From Opeltia flavorubescens (Eukaryota; Ascomycota; Lecanoromycetes; Teloschistales; Teloschistaceae): 64,000 nucleotides of DNA. The stretch covers positions 520,969-584,968 of the forward strand of contig KE546966.1 in the NCBI GenBank assembly GCA_000442125.1. The letters run 5' to 3'. This document shows, one piece after another, positions 34,445-47,503 of the stretch. A model generated the notes under the pieces. That model was given only the letters and a program-made list of their open reading frames with translations. It was not told where the DNA came from and made no database searches. The translations under genes were made by a program, and so were the position numbers. The first letter of the stretch is position 1. Every line of letters starts with the position of its first letter.

Positions 34445-35648
34445 TGTACCGTCCTTTTCTTGTAAACTACAAGGAGTAAGACTCAACATTCCTAATTCCA
34501 GCGACAAGGCTGCCGGTTCGTGGTCCGCTGCTTGCTCATCAAGAAGATCAAAGAAAAAAGGCAGGTTGGTTGACAAGAACTTCTCAAAGTAGTATCCCAC
34601 TGGTACCCCCGAGATGCACTCGCTTCTCCATGCCCCAACTCGCAATAACATAGCAGACAGCGTCAGGTTCTTTCGGATCGATGTTACAGACGTAACGAAT
34701 CAAGAATGGACGAGGACGACGAAGTCTAGTGATGAAGGAAAGTAGGGTCAGCGTGTCCACCGAGTAAGTGATCCTTTCAGACGACTGGCATGAAAGCACA
34801 GAGGGTCAAATTCGCCAAGCACATCTGCACATCCGCCCAGAGTCCGGCCTCAGGGAGTTGAACCCATATCCTTACGTCAACGGAAACACCATAATACCCC
34901 TATCCCTGGTTCTTCAGCACCAAAAACTTATTTGTATCACATTCTCCATCTCTTTCAACCACTGATCTGCGCAATTCATCTAAGCCTTCACTCTGTGGCT
35001 TCAAATCTTCAATTCTTATTCTTGGATACGATACTCACAGAAGGGTTGATAAATGTTCCTGTTGGCGAAATGAAGCGGGCGGTGCCCATAGAGAGTGAAA
35101 GGAGAGAGATACAATATGGAAGCGGTGAAATGGAAGAGGAGACAGAAATGGAGTGGAAAGCGAATAAAGATAGACTTGGAAAGACTAATAACATCATCCT
35201 TTTGGAGAAAGCTTGGTTAAACCCTGATATAGTGGAAAGAGAAACACGAAGACCGTCAATTGCGAGCTCTCAAAGGCTCTAATTGATACTGATATCGTTA
35301 AAATCTACCGTCTTTCAATTTTATAACATCCAAATAATACTCCTACACAAGCAAAAGCCAATCCTCAATCAATCAGCACTTCAATATCCTTGCACCAACC
35401 TATCATCATCTACTCTCACTACACTAGCCATGCTATCCTATCAGATTACCGCTACTAGTATCACAGCGGGTCACGATATTGTTGACTTCAATATTCACGT
35501 TTGTCGCCCAGCAGTTGTCACCGAATGCCGGAGCATCTGGGTGCCGAAAGTGCGACTGCAGCGGGCTTGGCAGAAAAAGAATCCCGTGCTACCAGATACC
35601 GCAATTTCCCTGCCGCCGACGACGTGCACAAGCTTTCAGAATACCGCA
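34445..35648. other. Intergenic, upstream of RPA3
   Basis: Holds the RNase H 3' flank and the RPA3 promoter. Frames at 34932-35282 and 35283-35648 are open but of low complexity (E/R/K-rich) or lack family features. A T-arm-like sequence near 34860 does not fold into a tRNA. Confidence 0.45.
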
Positions 35649-36141
35649 ATGGCAACTGAAGCAACTCCCCGCATCAATGCCCGCTATCTTGAACAATTTA
35701 CAAACTCCACCGTCCGTATCCTGGGCAGAGTCACAGCTCTAAGAGGAGACAGCGCGACTGTTGATGCAAATGGGAGTATTCAGGTGCAGCTGAATAGGGT
35801 ACGCCAGGCTACAACTCCGAAACAACCACGAACTTGCAATTCCTTGCACACGTTTACGAAGGACTGATTGACTTCCTACTGACATCTTGGTACATATAAA
35901 TAGGATGCCCACCTCACCCTAAACAACGCCGTCGAAATCATCGGCAAAGTACAACCAGATCTCAGCGTCAAAGTCTTCCAAGCTATGGATTTTGGATCGA
36001 ACATTGGTCGGTTTCCCTTGCAACCTCGTACATACGAAGATCATATTGATTGATATATGATCCTCGTTAGATTTCAAAGCCGTGGAAGCAGTCGTGGATG
36101 CAACGCACCGATACAAGGAGATCTTCTATAACGCCGATTGA
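35649..36141 (+). CDS. RFA3: Replication protein A 14-kDa subunit (RPA3)
   Basis: Smallest subunit of the single-stranded DNA-binding RPA heterotrimer (an OB fold) used in replication, repair and recombination. Exons 35649-35798, 35904-36006 and 36071-36141 join in frame to 107 residues, the usual size. The sequence reads TPRINARYLEQFTNSTVRIL, GRVTALRGDSATVDANGSIQVQL, then AHLTLNNAVEIIGKVQPDLSVKV, FQAMDFGSNIDFKAVEAVVD and ATHRYKEIFYNAD, the conserved fungal Rpa3 C terminus. The frame is open upstream with another ATG at 35430, but the chosen ATG fits the family N terminus. Convergent with the GATA-factor gene. Confidence 0.93.
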
Positions 36142-36602
36142 GTCAGGAGGGAGCTTGGACGATAACGACCATTGACGACCACGAATGACAGCCGGGTGCA
36201 CGAGCGGTGCGGAGTAAAGATACCGGACCAGAAAGTCACGAACCAGATAGCATGACAGGGCGTGAATATACCACTAGGCGTCGGTCGAGGCTTAGGAACA
36301 TGCAGCGTCATGGATCAATCGATGAGAGGCAATACAGACGTGTGCAAACTGTAATGGGAAGAGGATCACGACCACATGCATTTCTCATGAATTGTTGCTC
36401 TTAAGACTACTCCCGACTGTGCTTTATGGACGTCCGCTTAAAAAATGATAACGTCTCATATCGACATATTTGCTCGCTAAACCGCTAAACATGGGCTGCC
36501 ATTAAGGCCGAATGCAAAATCATTCCGATTCATATCCTTGAGAATCGCCCAGCCCGTCAAATTGGCCAGGAGGGACCATAGCGATTCTCTATCAATCATG
36601 GC
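36142..36602. other. Intergenic, RPA3 to GATA-factor 3' flank
   Basis: Short convergent gap. Nothing recognisable. Confidence 0.4.
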
Positions 36603-39600
36603 CTATCCGCCGCTTGCCGTTAATGTCGTGAAGTCGATCTTAGCGCGTCCATGCCGATCTACTGACAATGCTGTCGCCTTCTTCGCCTTGCTTGCAGAAG
36701 AAGACTGACTCGCTGTAGGAGGTGGTGAGCTGCCGGGGAAAGGATAGTCGCTCCAAAGGTTACCATCTCTCTCGACTGGATCTTCATAGACGCCAAACCA
36801 TCCCTCGACCGGTGGGCTGCTTGCCATGGGAACATCTGTACTAAGAAATTCCTGTGCGTCAAATTGCGAGAAATCGAACTCGTGCCGGATTCGGGCCGGA
36901 GAGTTTGTTAGGGATGGAAGGGACGGGAAGTCAAAGGTGCTGGCAGAAGGACTGGCGGCATTCGTGTCTGAGAGAATTGAATTGAGCTGGGCAGTAAATG
37001 GGCTGATTTCACTTAATGGTTGGGAGCCATCTGGCCGATTAGACGTGGATTTGGGAGTGATCTGAGGACGTAGCAGAGCTTTTGCGGCCGAAGAAAAGAA
37101 GTCGCCAGTAGTCGGACACAATCCAGGGGTTGAGCTTTGGTTTGGTGTTCTCAAAACCATGTCGCGTGACTTATTTGTTGGTGGTGGTGTTACAGGACGT
37201 GGTGGCAATTCATCAAAAACCCGCTGCTCGTGATCGTTATCCTGCGGTGGCAGATTTTCCTTATCTGCTGTATTGTGTGCATCACCACTGTGCCAGTCTG
37301 AGGCTTCTGTACTAACGTTCTTAGATTGTGGACCATTGGCTGAGGATTCCTCATGCTGCCTGCGCTGGGAAGGAGAGGGAAACAAGATCCTGCGGGTCGG
37401 TCTGGGTGTTAGATCCTTCGTAGTAGAGTCTACATGTTGGGCTCCACGACAGCGGACAGGCGATGACTGAATAGCTCGTTGAAGGGCAGCAGCTGCAGAA
37501 GATTCATCCAACGTAGTACCGCTGATATTGGATCCATCATTTTGGACGCTGGAAGCTCTTGCTCTTCTTACAGGAGGCAGCTGAGGTGCTTGATTTTCAG
37601 ACGCTTGGTCATTGGCATCAGCAGGGGAAGAACCGTCAGAGAAGAAGACAGAGCTCCCTGAGATGTCATCACCCATTGAGTGCTGAGAGAACTGGCCTGA
37701 TTTATCCTTCTTCGTTTGTGAAGCACGCCTGCGAGGTCCGCCTGGGCCTCCATTGGGGCCTCCTGATTTGTCCCAGACTTCCTTTGGACGCATACATTTT
37801 CGAGTGTGCAACCAAATACCACAGGCTGGGGTAATTTAGCAAATCTTATTCGAACGCGGGAAATTACAAACTTACGGTTACAGAGTAAGCTTTCCGTGAA
37901 ATCCTCGTCAGTAGGCAACAACGTCCTTTTGATAACCCGGAATAGGCATATTTGGCCTTTATCGTCCACTTGAAGGCTTTGCCAGGTTACAATGCCACCT
38001 TCTTCGTCCGAAATAACCACATTATCCGGTGTACCAGTGTAGACCTTCATCCAAGCTTTTCTCCACGTAGGTGTTTCGATCGCCCCACAATTCTCGCAAA
38101 AGGGGGGCATCTCGCCTTTAGCAACCGTCTCAGCCAATTTGCTTTGGATAGCCTTCTTCCGTTTTGCACCTGCGCCACTTCCTGTCCTGTTACGAATTCT
38201 GACTTTCGGAATGGGTTCACTAGGTTTGGAAGTAGAGACGGCGTCTGAGCTTGGATGATCATCTTGATGACCTGCCCAGGTTTGCGAGCGATGAAGTAGT
38301 GAAGGACGAATACCTTCACTGCCAAGTGTCGATGGCGAAGGTAAATCCCCTGAAGAGCCTGTCCTACTCAGCACTGCGCGGCTGGAGGTGTTAGCCACTG
38401 ATCTATGACCATCCGCGTTATCCTCTTTGTCTGACACCTCGATTGGTCGCGCCTGTGTGTCCATGTTACTGCCATGAGTGAACATTATTCCGGTCACAGC
38501 GGGGACATATAAGTCTGGCCGTTTCATATACCTGGTGGCAACATCTAGGTCCTCGTCGTCAAGAGGGCGATATTCATCATCTTCGAAAAGGTCATCAATA
38601 GTCCCACTCATGAACCCAGAGTCAAAATCCTGTGGCAAAATGGGCAATCTTGGACTCGAAGGTGCTGTACCAGAGCCAGGATATACGGGTGGAGAAGATG
38701 CAAAGTCTGCAGATATATTTGCGCTTTCAGCCCGGCTACTTTCTGGCGATTCGTTCTCTGATTCTGGAAGCTTCTCGATATCTGAAGGCGGGTATGGGGA
38801 TTCGTAATCTGATCCCTGGACTGCCAAAGACTCACACCTCAGAGTGCTCTTTCTGGCGGGCAAAAGTGGTCTTGCGCTCGGAAATGAAGACTTTGCAATG
38901 GGAGTTGGCTCCCGTGGCGGGCCTTCTAATGCACTTGCAGTATGGTTCGGAGGACGTATCGCGGTAGGTTGGTGAATACGTACGGAAGCGGCTGTACTGG
39001 CGGCAACTCTCAGCTCTGGTTGCTTACCGAAACTTGATGACTCTGGGTAGTCTGCTTTTGTTACTTTTGCCCTCTTTTTATTAGGTCCGTCTTCCTGTTG
39101 GTCATCATTACTACCGTAGCCAATATCAAAGGATCCTCGCCTAGGAGCCTGCATCTGTCTCATTTTGCGAGTCCTCTCAGAAAGCTCGTTAGCTGGTTTA
39201 GGTGGCCTTCCTCGGCCACGTTTTGGTGGGGCGGTGGATCGAATACTCGACGCCTGGCTCAGTGGCCGTGGAAGTTGTTCAATCGCCTCTGCTGCAGAAT
39301 AGTTATCACTTTGGGGTTGAGGATTAGAATCCGACTGATCCGCCGCCATATGGTTCTGATTCATGAGCCTTTGTACATGCTCAATACCCACTGCGTTCTT
39401 TTGCCCAGTGGGAAAAGCTGGGGAACCGCTCCTGCTCTGTGCCACAAGCTGCAGGATACCAGGGTTGGCTTGTAAGAAGTTGGTCCAGGCCTGAGCATTG
39501 AAACCTTCGGGCATCACTCGACTTATATCTCTGTAGCTCTTCATGCTTTCAATGTATTCGCTTTGAAGACATGTTGGCACAGGCACTAATCGTAATTTGA

Positions 39601-40385
39601 CCTCCAACGTTTCTTGCGAATTGTCAGAGAAAAGTCCCATGATGTTCTTGCAAACACGACCAGTTACGATGGTTTTGGACTGGTGTGCCGGTGCAGCTGG
39701 GGTGGCGGAAGATGATGCAAGGACCCAAGAAAGCATCCCCTGGCCCACGAGAGGAGTGTCATATTCCGAATAGTCGTATGCATAGACTGTATAATCCTGA
39801 CCAAGCTTTGCAACCAATTCTGGACTGGCGGCCACTATGGCCTGAATACAAGTCTTCAACTCTATGACACCAATCTGAGTGCTCTCATCTAGATAGGCAG
39901 TGCGTATATCGATGTTATGAGGCCACCTCGCCAGGCAATTGGTCTTATTCTCATGGTCGAATGTGTAGAGTACCTTGACTGGTGCACGAGTGGTCAGAAT
40001 ATTAAGGGTACATAGACATCAATGTAGGACACTAACGTTTCATCGGTCGCACAGAGACATCTTCCGAAGATTGAGAAGGTCCCCGGGGGTCTCGCGGTGC
40101 AAGCCGAGGAGACGACACAGCAGACCGATTTGAGTGCCCATTGTACAGTCCAGGAGAGGGAGAAGACATTGCATAACTGGTACTGACGAAACGAGCAGTA
40201 TTCTCAGTCAACGACTGCCCGATTGCATCTTCTAATGAAGTTGCATATGTCGACGTAGATTCCAATATTTGGTGATTGAGTGACCGGACGCCCGCTAGCC
40301 CAGAAGGATGGTACACAGCTATATCTGCAAAATCAAAAAGACAGTGTTCAATAGTGAATGGTAATGAAGATGTAATGGCCCACAA
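36603..40385 (-). CDS. Ams2-like GATA-type zinc-finger factor
   Basis: Large nuclear protein similar to the Ams2-type GATA factors annotated in filamentous fungi (S. pombe Ams2 acts at centromeres and histone genes). Exon junctions: 5' exon ending 40037, then 37876-39978, then 36603-37825; phases agree. The N-terminal domain has KVLYTFDHENKTNCLARWP, a block I recall from this family. Acidic/Ser-rich linkers and an AT-hook-like GRGRPPKPA follow. The finger is CENCGAIETPTWRKAW...LLCNPCGIWL, but 68 residues separate the two Cys pairs instead of about 17-18. The tail holds a basic region (GGPRRRASQTKKDK) and long Ser/Pro-rich disorder. The true start is not settled: an acceptor-like site (TTTTGATTTTGCAG) precedes DIAVYHPSGLAGVRSL at about 40325, so a short upstream exon is likely. 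Confidence 0.82.
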
Positions 40386-40633
40386 GCATGCGAGAGATGT
40401 TGTTATTGACGAGCAGTCCGAGCTCGGAATGCCCTGAAGTAACTGTTCGTCTAAAACGCGTACAGTATCTGAAGAGCTGCGCGACTCCGCCTTGGCGGCA
40501 GATTATGTCAGCCAAGAATTGACCAATTGTACCTTAGCGCAGAAGGGTCCTCAAGACCTCCGCAGTACAGGTTCTCTTTTGCTCCAGGGCATTAGGAGGA
40601 GGAGCTGGTGCTGAGTTCCTTCTTATCTTTATC
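40386..40633. promoter_or_regulatory. Divergent promoter, GATA factor and SMD2
   Basis: About 250 bp between the 5' region of the GATA-factor gene and the SMD2 ATG at 40634; it must hold both promoters. No motif stands out. It probably also holds the missing first exon of the GATA factor. Confidence 0.45.
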
Positions 40634-41206
40634 ATGGCAGACTCTAAGATCCAGTAGGTGACTCACAACCGCATCATATGACATCACATCTATGCAGCGC
40701 CGCTAATAATCCTACAGAGAGCTCCTTAACAAAGCTCGCTCCGAGCTCACGTATGTCTCTATTTTTCTTTGCTCGCTTTCAATCTTCGCATTTAGCGATC
40801 CCTGCCTTTAGCTCACTTTTAACTGAATCTCTCAGTGAATACGAAATTGCCCAACTCGAAGAACATGAATTTACCTCCGGTCCACTATCGATCCTTCAGA
40901 CAGCCGTTCGTTCGCATACTCAAGTCTTGATCTCATGCCGAAACAATCGGAAGCTGCTCGCCAGAGTAAAGGCGTTCGATCGTCACTGCAACATGGTCTT
41001 AGAAAACGTGAAAGAGATGTGGACAGAGACCCCCCGCACTTCGTCCGGAAAGAAAGGTAGACCGGTGAATAAGGACAGATTCATCAGTAAAATGTAAGTT
41101 GATCAAGGGACATAATGCTTTTCGTTGGCGCCATGAGAAATTGGCTTACGGATTTTCTTCCAGGTTTCTTAGGGGAGACTCGGTTATCTTGGTGTTGCTG
41201 AGTTAA
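40634..41206 (+). CDS. SMD2: Small nuclear ribonucleoprotein SmD2
   Basis: Core Sm-ring protein of spliceosomal U1, U2, U4 and U5 snRNPs. Exons 40634-40653 (20 nt), 40718-40750 (33 nt), 40836-41093 and 41164-41206 join in frame to 117 residues, the usual size. The sequence begins [20 protein letters not shown]. The Sm1 motif follows ([35 protein letters not shown]), then the linker, and the Sm2 motif [20 protein letters not shown] short four-exon gene with two tiny 5' exons, so frame-based prediction misses its N and C ends. It converges with dihydroxyacetone kinase, stops about 70 bp apart. Confidence 0.95.
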
Positions 41207-41277
41207 TTGCACGTACAAACGAGATTCTCAACGGCCTCTCAATCAAAAGTCCTGGTATACAGATTCGTTCTTTAAGA

Positions 41278-43175
41278 TTACAATGCTTCCGCCAACCCTG
41301 AGAGAAATTGGCTGAGTCCGTAAGCCCCAGGATCTGGTACCTCTGTGTGTCCCTCCCCACCCACATACACAGATCTACCTAGACTTGCCTTCATACCTTT
41401 CGTTGCCTCGGCCCCTGTTTTCGCTGCCTCGGCTCCCTTTTTGGTATTGCCCGTTGAGCCAAGTGTGTTGACGAAGGGTACCAAGGCATCCATCAGTGTA
41501 CGATCACCGGGCTGAGCGGGTGTATACTTGCCCAGCGCTTTCAGCGAATCGTCAAGTGCTTGCGCCCACATCTTCGGCGTGAGCTCCGTAGGATCCGATG
41601 AATCCAACTTTCGCACATTCGCGGTGAGGGAGTTAAGGAATATGGCATAAAGGGCGCCAGATGTTCCGTCCATTGTTGCTTCAACAACGCTGGTGATCTT
41701 CGACAGGGTCGTTACAGGATCTTGCGTGATTCGATCGCTTTCTAGCATTTTCAGGATTCCCTCAGCTCCTCGCTTTAGGCCAACCCCACAGTCACCATCA
41801 CCGACTATCGTATCGAATCTAGTAACATCGGCTTCCGATGCGACGAGCCTCTCGAGGCCCGACTTAAGTGCCGATCGTAGAAGGCTAGGATCCACTTCTC
41901 AATCATCAGCTTCGTCGATATCTTCAAGAATCATGTGCTAGCTTCTTCGCTCACCTTGCAAACTTGTTGGTCTTGTGTCTTCTTCATCCGCCTCCACTAG
42001 TGTCTTGATTTCCCCATATTCTTTTTCCCAGGTCTCCGTCTTGACACTTGCAGACCATCCTGTAGCTTCTGCAGGAGCATCAAGCAGCTCGAGAATCGTC
42101 TTGCCGGATTCCAGGCCCGTCTCTGTTAACTTGAGGACTGAAATAATGAAGCCGGGACCGTTCAAGCTCCCGAAAAAGGTACCGGAGATGATTCGCCGAG
42201 GTTTTATTCCGTAACTGTTGCCAAGCTGATCCACGATCTCCGTGACCACAGCACTCAGTTCCAAATTACTGGTACCGCCAAAGTTGTTGACCAGGAGGAC
42301 AGTATCATCCCCTTTTTCTATCTTGACATATGCTCTGTCCTTGTCATTTTGATCCAGCAGTTGTGCCAACATTATCTTCACTAGCCCAGGCAAGTTTGTT
42401 TTGACCTTTTCACAGCCAGGCTCGTTGTGGATTCCCATGCCAATTTCCACTAGCCCGGGACCCAGCCGTTCTTCCTCATCTTTTGCTTCTTGCAACGATC
42501 TGCCTGGAACATGGACTCTGCTCAAGCTTGCACCTACGCTGACAAGATTGTCCACCACCAGTCGTCCGACCTTAGCACAATCCTCTACGGAAGCCCCGGC
42601 CTCGGCTAGGGCACCACAGATTTTCACCACTAAGGCTGTACCAGAGAGGCCCCTTCGACCTACTTTGCCGCCTTTTGCCCTGCCAACGCCAACATCGTCT
42701 GCCACCACAACCATCTCCACCTTTTTGCCCATGGCTCTTGCCTTCTCGATACCCATGCCGAAGTTCAGCACATCGCCGGTATAGTTGGTCACGACGACGA
42801 TGATACCTTGTGTCTCTGCTGGTAGGCGATGCGATAGACAGGCTCGAATTTGCTGAGCGCTTGGCGAGGCGAAGACGGTCCCAGCGACACAAGCAGTGAG
42901 GGCGCCCTGCCCCACAAAGGCGGAGAAGCCAGGTTCATGGCCTGAACCGCCACCACAGACGACGGCAACATTTCTTGGGGAGGTAATTGATGATGGATGA
43001 CGGTATATGGTTTTATTCGTCTCGTCGAGAAGAAGGGAAGGGTTCGTTAAGGTGACACCACGGAGACCCGAGAGGACGGCATTGCTAGGATCGTCGAGAT
43101 AGTGTTTGGCTAGAAATAGGGTACTTCTTCAGACGTTGCATAGCTTCTATGCCAGGATCACTCACCGGCCGCCAT
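41278..43175 (-). CDS. DAK1: Dihydroxyacetone kinase (DAK1 + DAK2 domains)
   Basis: ATP-dependent kinase converting dihydroxyacetone to dihydroxyacetone phosphate, for glycerol use and detoxification in the cytosol. Exons 43166-43175 (10 nt), 41955-43109 and 41278-41894 join in frame to 593 residues. The DAK1 domain shows VVCGGGSGHEPGFSAFVG and, near residue 231, the His in GMGIHNEPG that binds dihydroxyacetone covalently as a hemiaminal. The DAK2 domain binds ATP and shows RFDTIVGDGDCGVGL (metal/phosphate-binding Asp), GTSGALYAIF and DRTLMDALVPF. The domain link falls on the second intron (41895-41954; acceptor GAGAAG). Complete and ordinary. Divergent from the Zn2Cys6 gene with a 357-bp gap. 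Confidence 0.96.
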
Positions 43176-43532
43176 TTAGATGGTCAGATTGATTGACTGA
43201 ACCAGAGTTCAAGAATGGAGAGATCTCATGAAAGCATCAACGGCCACGGCTTGATATAGTATTTTTGATGAGACACCACGTTCTATGTCGTTGCAAAATT
43301 AACGAAATAGATATACTATAGTACATACTGAGCCCAATGGGCTCTCATGCCAGCCTTAACCCATTATCCAGACGTTTCTTCTGCGATAATCCCCCTCACC
43401 AGTCGAAAGCGGGACAGTGCGGGGTTTCGGAGTCGAATCTGTCTCTGTTCTTGGCAAATATCAACCGTAGCTGAATCTCCGTTGATAACCGATTCCAACC
43501 CCGGCTACATGCCTCGAGGTTAATTTATATTC
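43176..43532. promoter_or_regulatory. Shared upstream region of DAK and Zn2Cys6 genes
   Basis: 357 bp between divergent start codons, so both promoters lie here. A run of A/T-rich sequence with TATA-like stretches (43310-43325). The regulator could control the neighbouring kinase, but I see no CGG-type inverted repeat that would support this. Confidence 0.45.
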
Positions 43533-46500
43533 ATGGCATCTGGCCCTGTCACCAATCATTCTGGAAGCAGCCAACCAGCGCTTTCTCAGACTTCCAAACA
43601 GCAGTCTCACAGTCGAACGTACCAAGCTTGCATTCCATGCCGGCGGCGAAAGGTCCGTTGCGACTTGGGTCCAATCGATGCTCCTCACGAACCTCCATGC
43701 GTACGATGCCGCCGAGAGAGCAAGGATTGCTTCTTCTCAGCTACCAGAAGAAAACGGAAATTAGGTGCGTGTGGAAAGATACCCTGCTACGAAGTGTCGT
43801 TATGTCGTCACATCTTCTCTGCTTCAATCATTGCGACACTTCAATCCAAGATTGAAGACTGTCATTGACTACACGAATCGTAATTACTGACTGAAATGTA
43901 GGGAGCGAGGATGGTGACAACGACATTGACGATGACTTCGTCGCACGCAACGGCCGCCGCCGAACGTCCTACACCACCGCTTCTCCAGACATACAGGTTG
44001 CTCCGAATAGGTCGCCAAGGAAATCGGCCGGGCTTGCTTCGTCACCAACCTCCCTAGCCTTCAATCGCCACTATCAGGACAAGCATGAAGGTTCTCAGGA
44101 TTCCGTCCCGTATTATGTCGATACCAAGCTAGGGAATCAAAACACGCACCAGGATCAGGAAGTTGCAAACGAGACTGCGGCAGCATTATTTCGGACACCG
44201 ATAAACGTCCCTGGCGATGCATTACACTTACTTCTCGAGGCTTCTGGCAGAACGGAGTCTCTGCAGCGACAGGACAGCAATGCTCGAGGTCGCCCATTGT
44301 CAAAATCAACCGAGCAGAGTCGTCTTATCCAGCCTAATACCTCAACATCTCATCAACAAAGGAGTGGGAATATCGATCCAGCCATTGCAGGTAGCAGCAA
44401 TTTTTCCTACCAACCGGAATCGCTAGAGATGGCGAAAGCAGTCAGAACATGGTCCCGATTACGCTTTGTCCGTGCTGGATGGTTTACCCCTCAAGAAGCA
44501 ATCTCGTACATTGATTAGTGAGTTTTTTTTGGTTCCATAACCTGCTCCTCACGTTCTGTTTCGAAGTATCAAGGAGAGTATTAATGACTTACAAGCTACT
44601 ACGAATATCTTGCTCCCCTGACGCCGATTGCTCCTCCTGAATTCCGTTCTCCCGCGACCCATCCGAGCTTTTTGAATGATGAACCGCTACTCGTCGTGAC
44701 CATCCTCACCATAGCCTCCAGATACATGCAACTTGCTGGGCCTGGTGCCAAATCTCGTTCATACATGGTTCATGAGAGACTATGGAATTATCTTCAGAAC
44801 ATGATCACCCGGATGTTCTTTGGCCAGGAGCAATTTGGAGGTGGCTTCTGCGGAGCCGGTCTACGAAAGTCGAAGCCGCCTATCAAAGGAGGACTACGCA
44901 CCCTGGGAACCATTGAGAGTCTTTTGCTTTTGAGTGAATTTCACCCTAGATCAATGCATTTTCCACCTGGCGACGATGGTGATGACATCCTGACAACACC
45001 TGATGAAGATTTGACGTCGCTTCCGAGTAATACAGGTGTACGGGAACTACCTTCATTTGGGGAAGCCACCGTTGTGAGCTGGAGTGAACCAGCGCTTCGA
45101 TCAGATCGGATGTGCTGGAGCTTGATCGGGATGTCCTATACCCTTGCCTTCGAGCTGGGAGTCTTTGGGGATTACCAGAGTGGCCTTCGGGCTCCTCCCT
45201 CTACGCTGGATCACGTGGGTGGTACATCATCATCCCTTCATGAGCAGAGAATCGACCGGGTAGAACGCTTGTTGTACATATACATCAACACGGCATCTGG
45301 CAGGTTCGCTTTGCCTTCAATGTACGCTCGACTCGATGAAGACCTAGACCCATCTCGCATCCAGGCGAGAATCATGGCTCATCAACATGCTCGGGATCTC
45401 GTTGACACTGTTCAGCATTGTTGGGTGGACATGACTACGATCATGAAATCCTGCAACGCCAGTTTGTTCCCATCGATAGGCCACACACAATCCTTGATCC
45501 AGAGCGGCGAATACGTGCCACTACTTGAACAATACCAGCCTTTAATGGATTCTTTCGCGCGGAAATTAGAAACAACAAATATGCCACAATACCCACGGAT
45601 CATATTGACTATAGAGCTTGAGTATGTGAAGCTGTACATCTACTCACTTGCCTTACAAGCGGTACTAGAGTATTGGCAAAGCAACATGGGTTCCGGCAAC
45701 GAAGACCAGGCATTCAAAGGTTCATTCTCAAGAATCTATCGGAGGAATGACCTTTGGATAAAAGAAGTGGTGAAAGCAGGAAGGAATCTACTAAGGCTGG
45801 TGACCGATGGATTGCTCCCGAGTGGCTACTTGAAGCATGCCCCTGTAAGAACACACTTCAGGATACTTTCGGGAGCCATGTTTCTTCTCAAGGTATGACT
45901 GTGCATGACTGATCTTGCGTGCTTCTTTTGACCTAATCTCAGACTTTTGCACTCGGAGCTACAGAAGACGAGGTCAGCATCTCGCTACAGCTTCTCGACC
46001 GAACCGCACAAGCGCTACGAACAAGCGTTGTTGACGACGTCCATCTCTCTCTCCGTATCGCCGACCTGCTTGAGGGTATCACATCAAGTATCCGACACAA
46101 ATTCGTCCGACTCCCAGCGCGGACTTCAAATTCGAACAGAGCGACCCCTCCCAGATCAGCCTACGCTTCTCCATCACGAAATACGCCTTCCAACACCGGC
46201 AATCCGAGCCAACAAAATCAAACATATCAACAGTATCCCAACGATCGCCAAAATCCCCTGACAGGTATCCCCGCAAATCCAGTCAATTTCCTCGAGAATA
46301 CCAACATCTCAATCATGCCTCCCCCAAATTCCTCGTACCAATTCAACCCGAACTCGTACACCGGCAGCAACGGCGCCCTTTCACCGTTCGACAATAACGA
46401 AGAAGACTGGCTGACGTTGAACCTGAATCCTCTGCTATCGTCAGATACGGCAGGTTTTCAATCCAGCTATGGAACCGACAATCAGTGGTTTGGCGATTTT

Positions 46501-46584
46501 GGTCCAGAGATTAATGGCAATTTGGAGGTATTGGGAAAACTCGTCGAGGGATGGGAGACCGCTGGGTTAACGGGCTTTTCGTAA
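43533..46584 (+). CDS. Zn(II)2Cys6 transcription factor
   Basis: Fungal binuclear zinc-cluster regulator of 928 residues from four exons (43533-43764, 43902-44517, 44596-45892, 45943-46584). The cluster reads [16 protein letters not shown]... then [11 protein letters not shown], spacing C-x2-C-x6-C-x12-C-x2-C-x6-C. The long third gap (12 residues) with the order DLG..PP is like Aro80-type regulators of aromatic amino-acid use, but I hold that link loosely. The fungal middle homology region is recognisable by [21 protein letters not shown] and an extended helical section. The C-terminal acidic segment ([18 protein letters not shown]) resembles an activation domain. It is divergent from dihydroxyacetone kinase, so a control link is possible but not shown. 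Confidence 0.9.
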
Positions 46585-47503
46585 GAGAGGGCATAGCCCT
46601 TTTTTTTACATTTTGCATTTTATATATACATCTATATATGCATAGAGCGAGCGAACAGCGACTGTCAATGATGCTGATGAAACCTGATATAAGCGCAAAT
46701 ATTAGACCCCCAAACAGTATTTATTCTTACCTCACGTACATCGACGTAGAATATTCTGAATCAATATTTTTACTCTCGCCATTGGCTTTAAATTGTTATT
46801 TACAAGCAAAATTGAAAACTACGCAGGAAAAGAAAATGTGGCATGCCATAGCAACGGAAGGTTGAATATAAGTTAGATATTGACAGAGTTGATGAGGGTG
46901 TCCTCTATCTACTACCAATATAGGAGCACCGTTCTACACATTTGTTTAAAGGGGTTCCCGGTCCTCACAGCCATTAGAGGCTCCACAAAATTGTTATGAG
47001 AGTTGGTTATGTCGAGGGGACGCTCAGAAACGTTATATTGCCAATCCCATTTTGATCTTAATATGTGCGGGGGCGGAGGAGTTTGAATTTATACTGATTG
47101 AATTTAATTTCATTTAGAGCAAGAAACGGCTACTGCTGCCTGGATTCAAAGAAACCTCCAATTTATGTGGATAAAGGATGCCGAAGCATCTAAGGAAAAC
47201 TCAAAAAGGTGAGGCTAATCGAAAACTACTCCCGAGCCATCAGCCAGTCCATCCGTAGACGAAGAGACATCAGAACAAGGAAGAAGCTGCTAGTAAAACA
47301 ACCGCAGGACTCATTCCGACTTTGACACATCCCGCATGTAAAACGAATACTGCCCCCTTCGACCCTTCCACCGTGCCATCCGGCCATTACACGTCACGCA
47401 TATATCCCCTACCCCGTTTTGGTGTATCGTTCGCGATAGTGGTATCATCAAACAAAAACAAAAAACTTCCATAACCAGACCGGACCTTGCATGCATAGGG
47501 TAT
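46585..47503. other. Intergenic, convergent 3' flanks
   Basis: A/T-rich region between the Zn2Cys6 stop and the HAM1-like stop. No gene or repeat recognised. Confidence 0.45.

Noticed and set aside
34830-34900. T-arm-like sequence (GGTTCAACTCC on the minus strand) suggesting a tRNA
   Set aside because: The stem around the loop does not pair well, and no matching acceptor stem or anticodon arm is found within 75 nt.
34932-35282. 116-codon plus-strand frame upstream of RPA3
   Set aside because: Low-complexity E/R/M-rich sequence with no conserved blocks; likely chance in purine-rich DNA.
43176-43532. Zn2Cys6 regulator as pathway-specific controller of dihydroxyacetone kinase
   Set aside because: The only support is adjacency; no CGG-type paired sites were noticed in the shared promoter.
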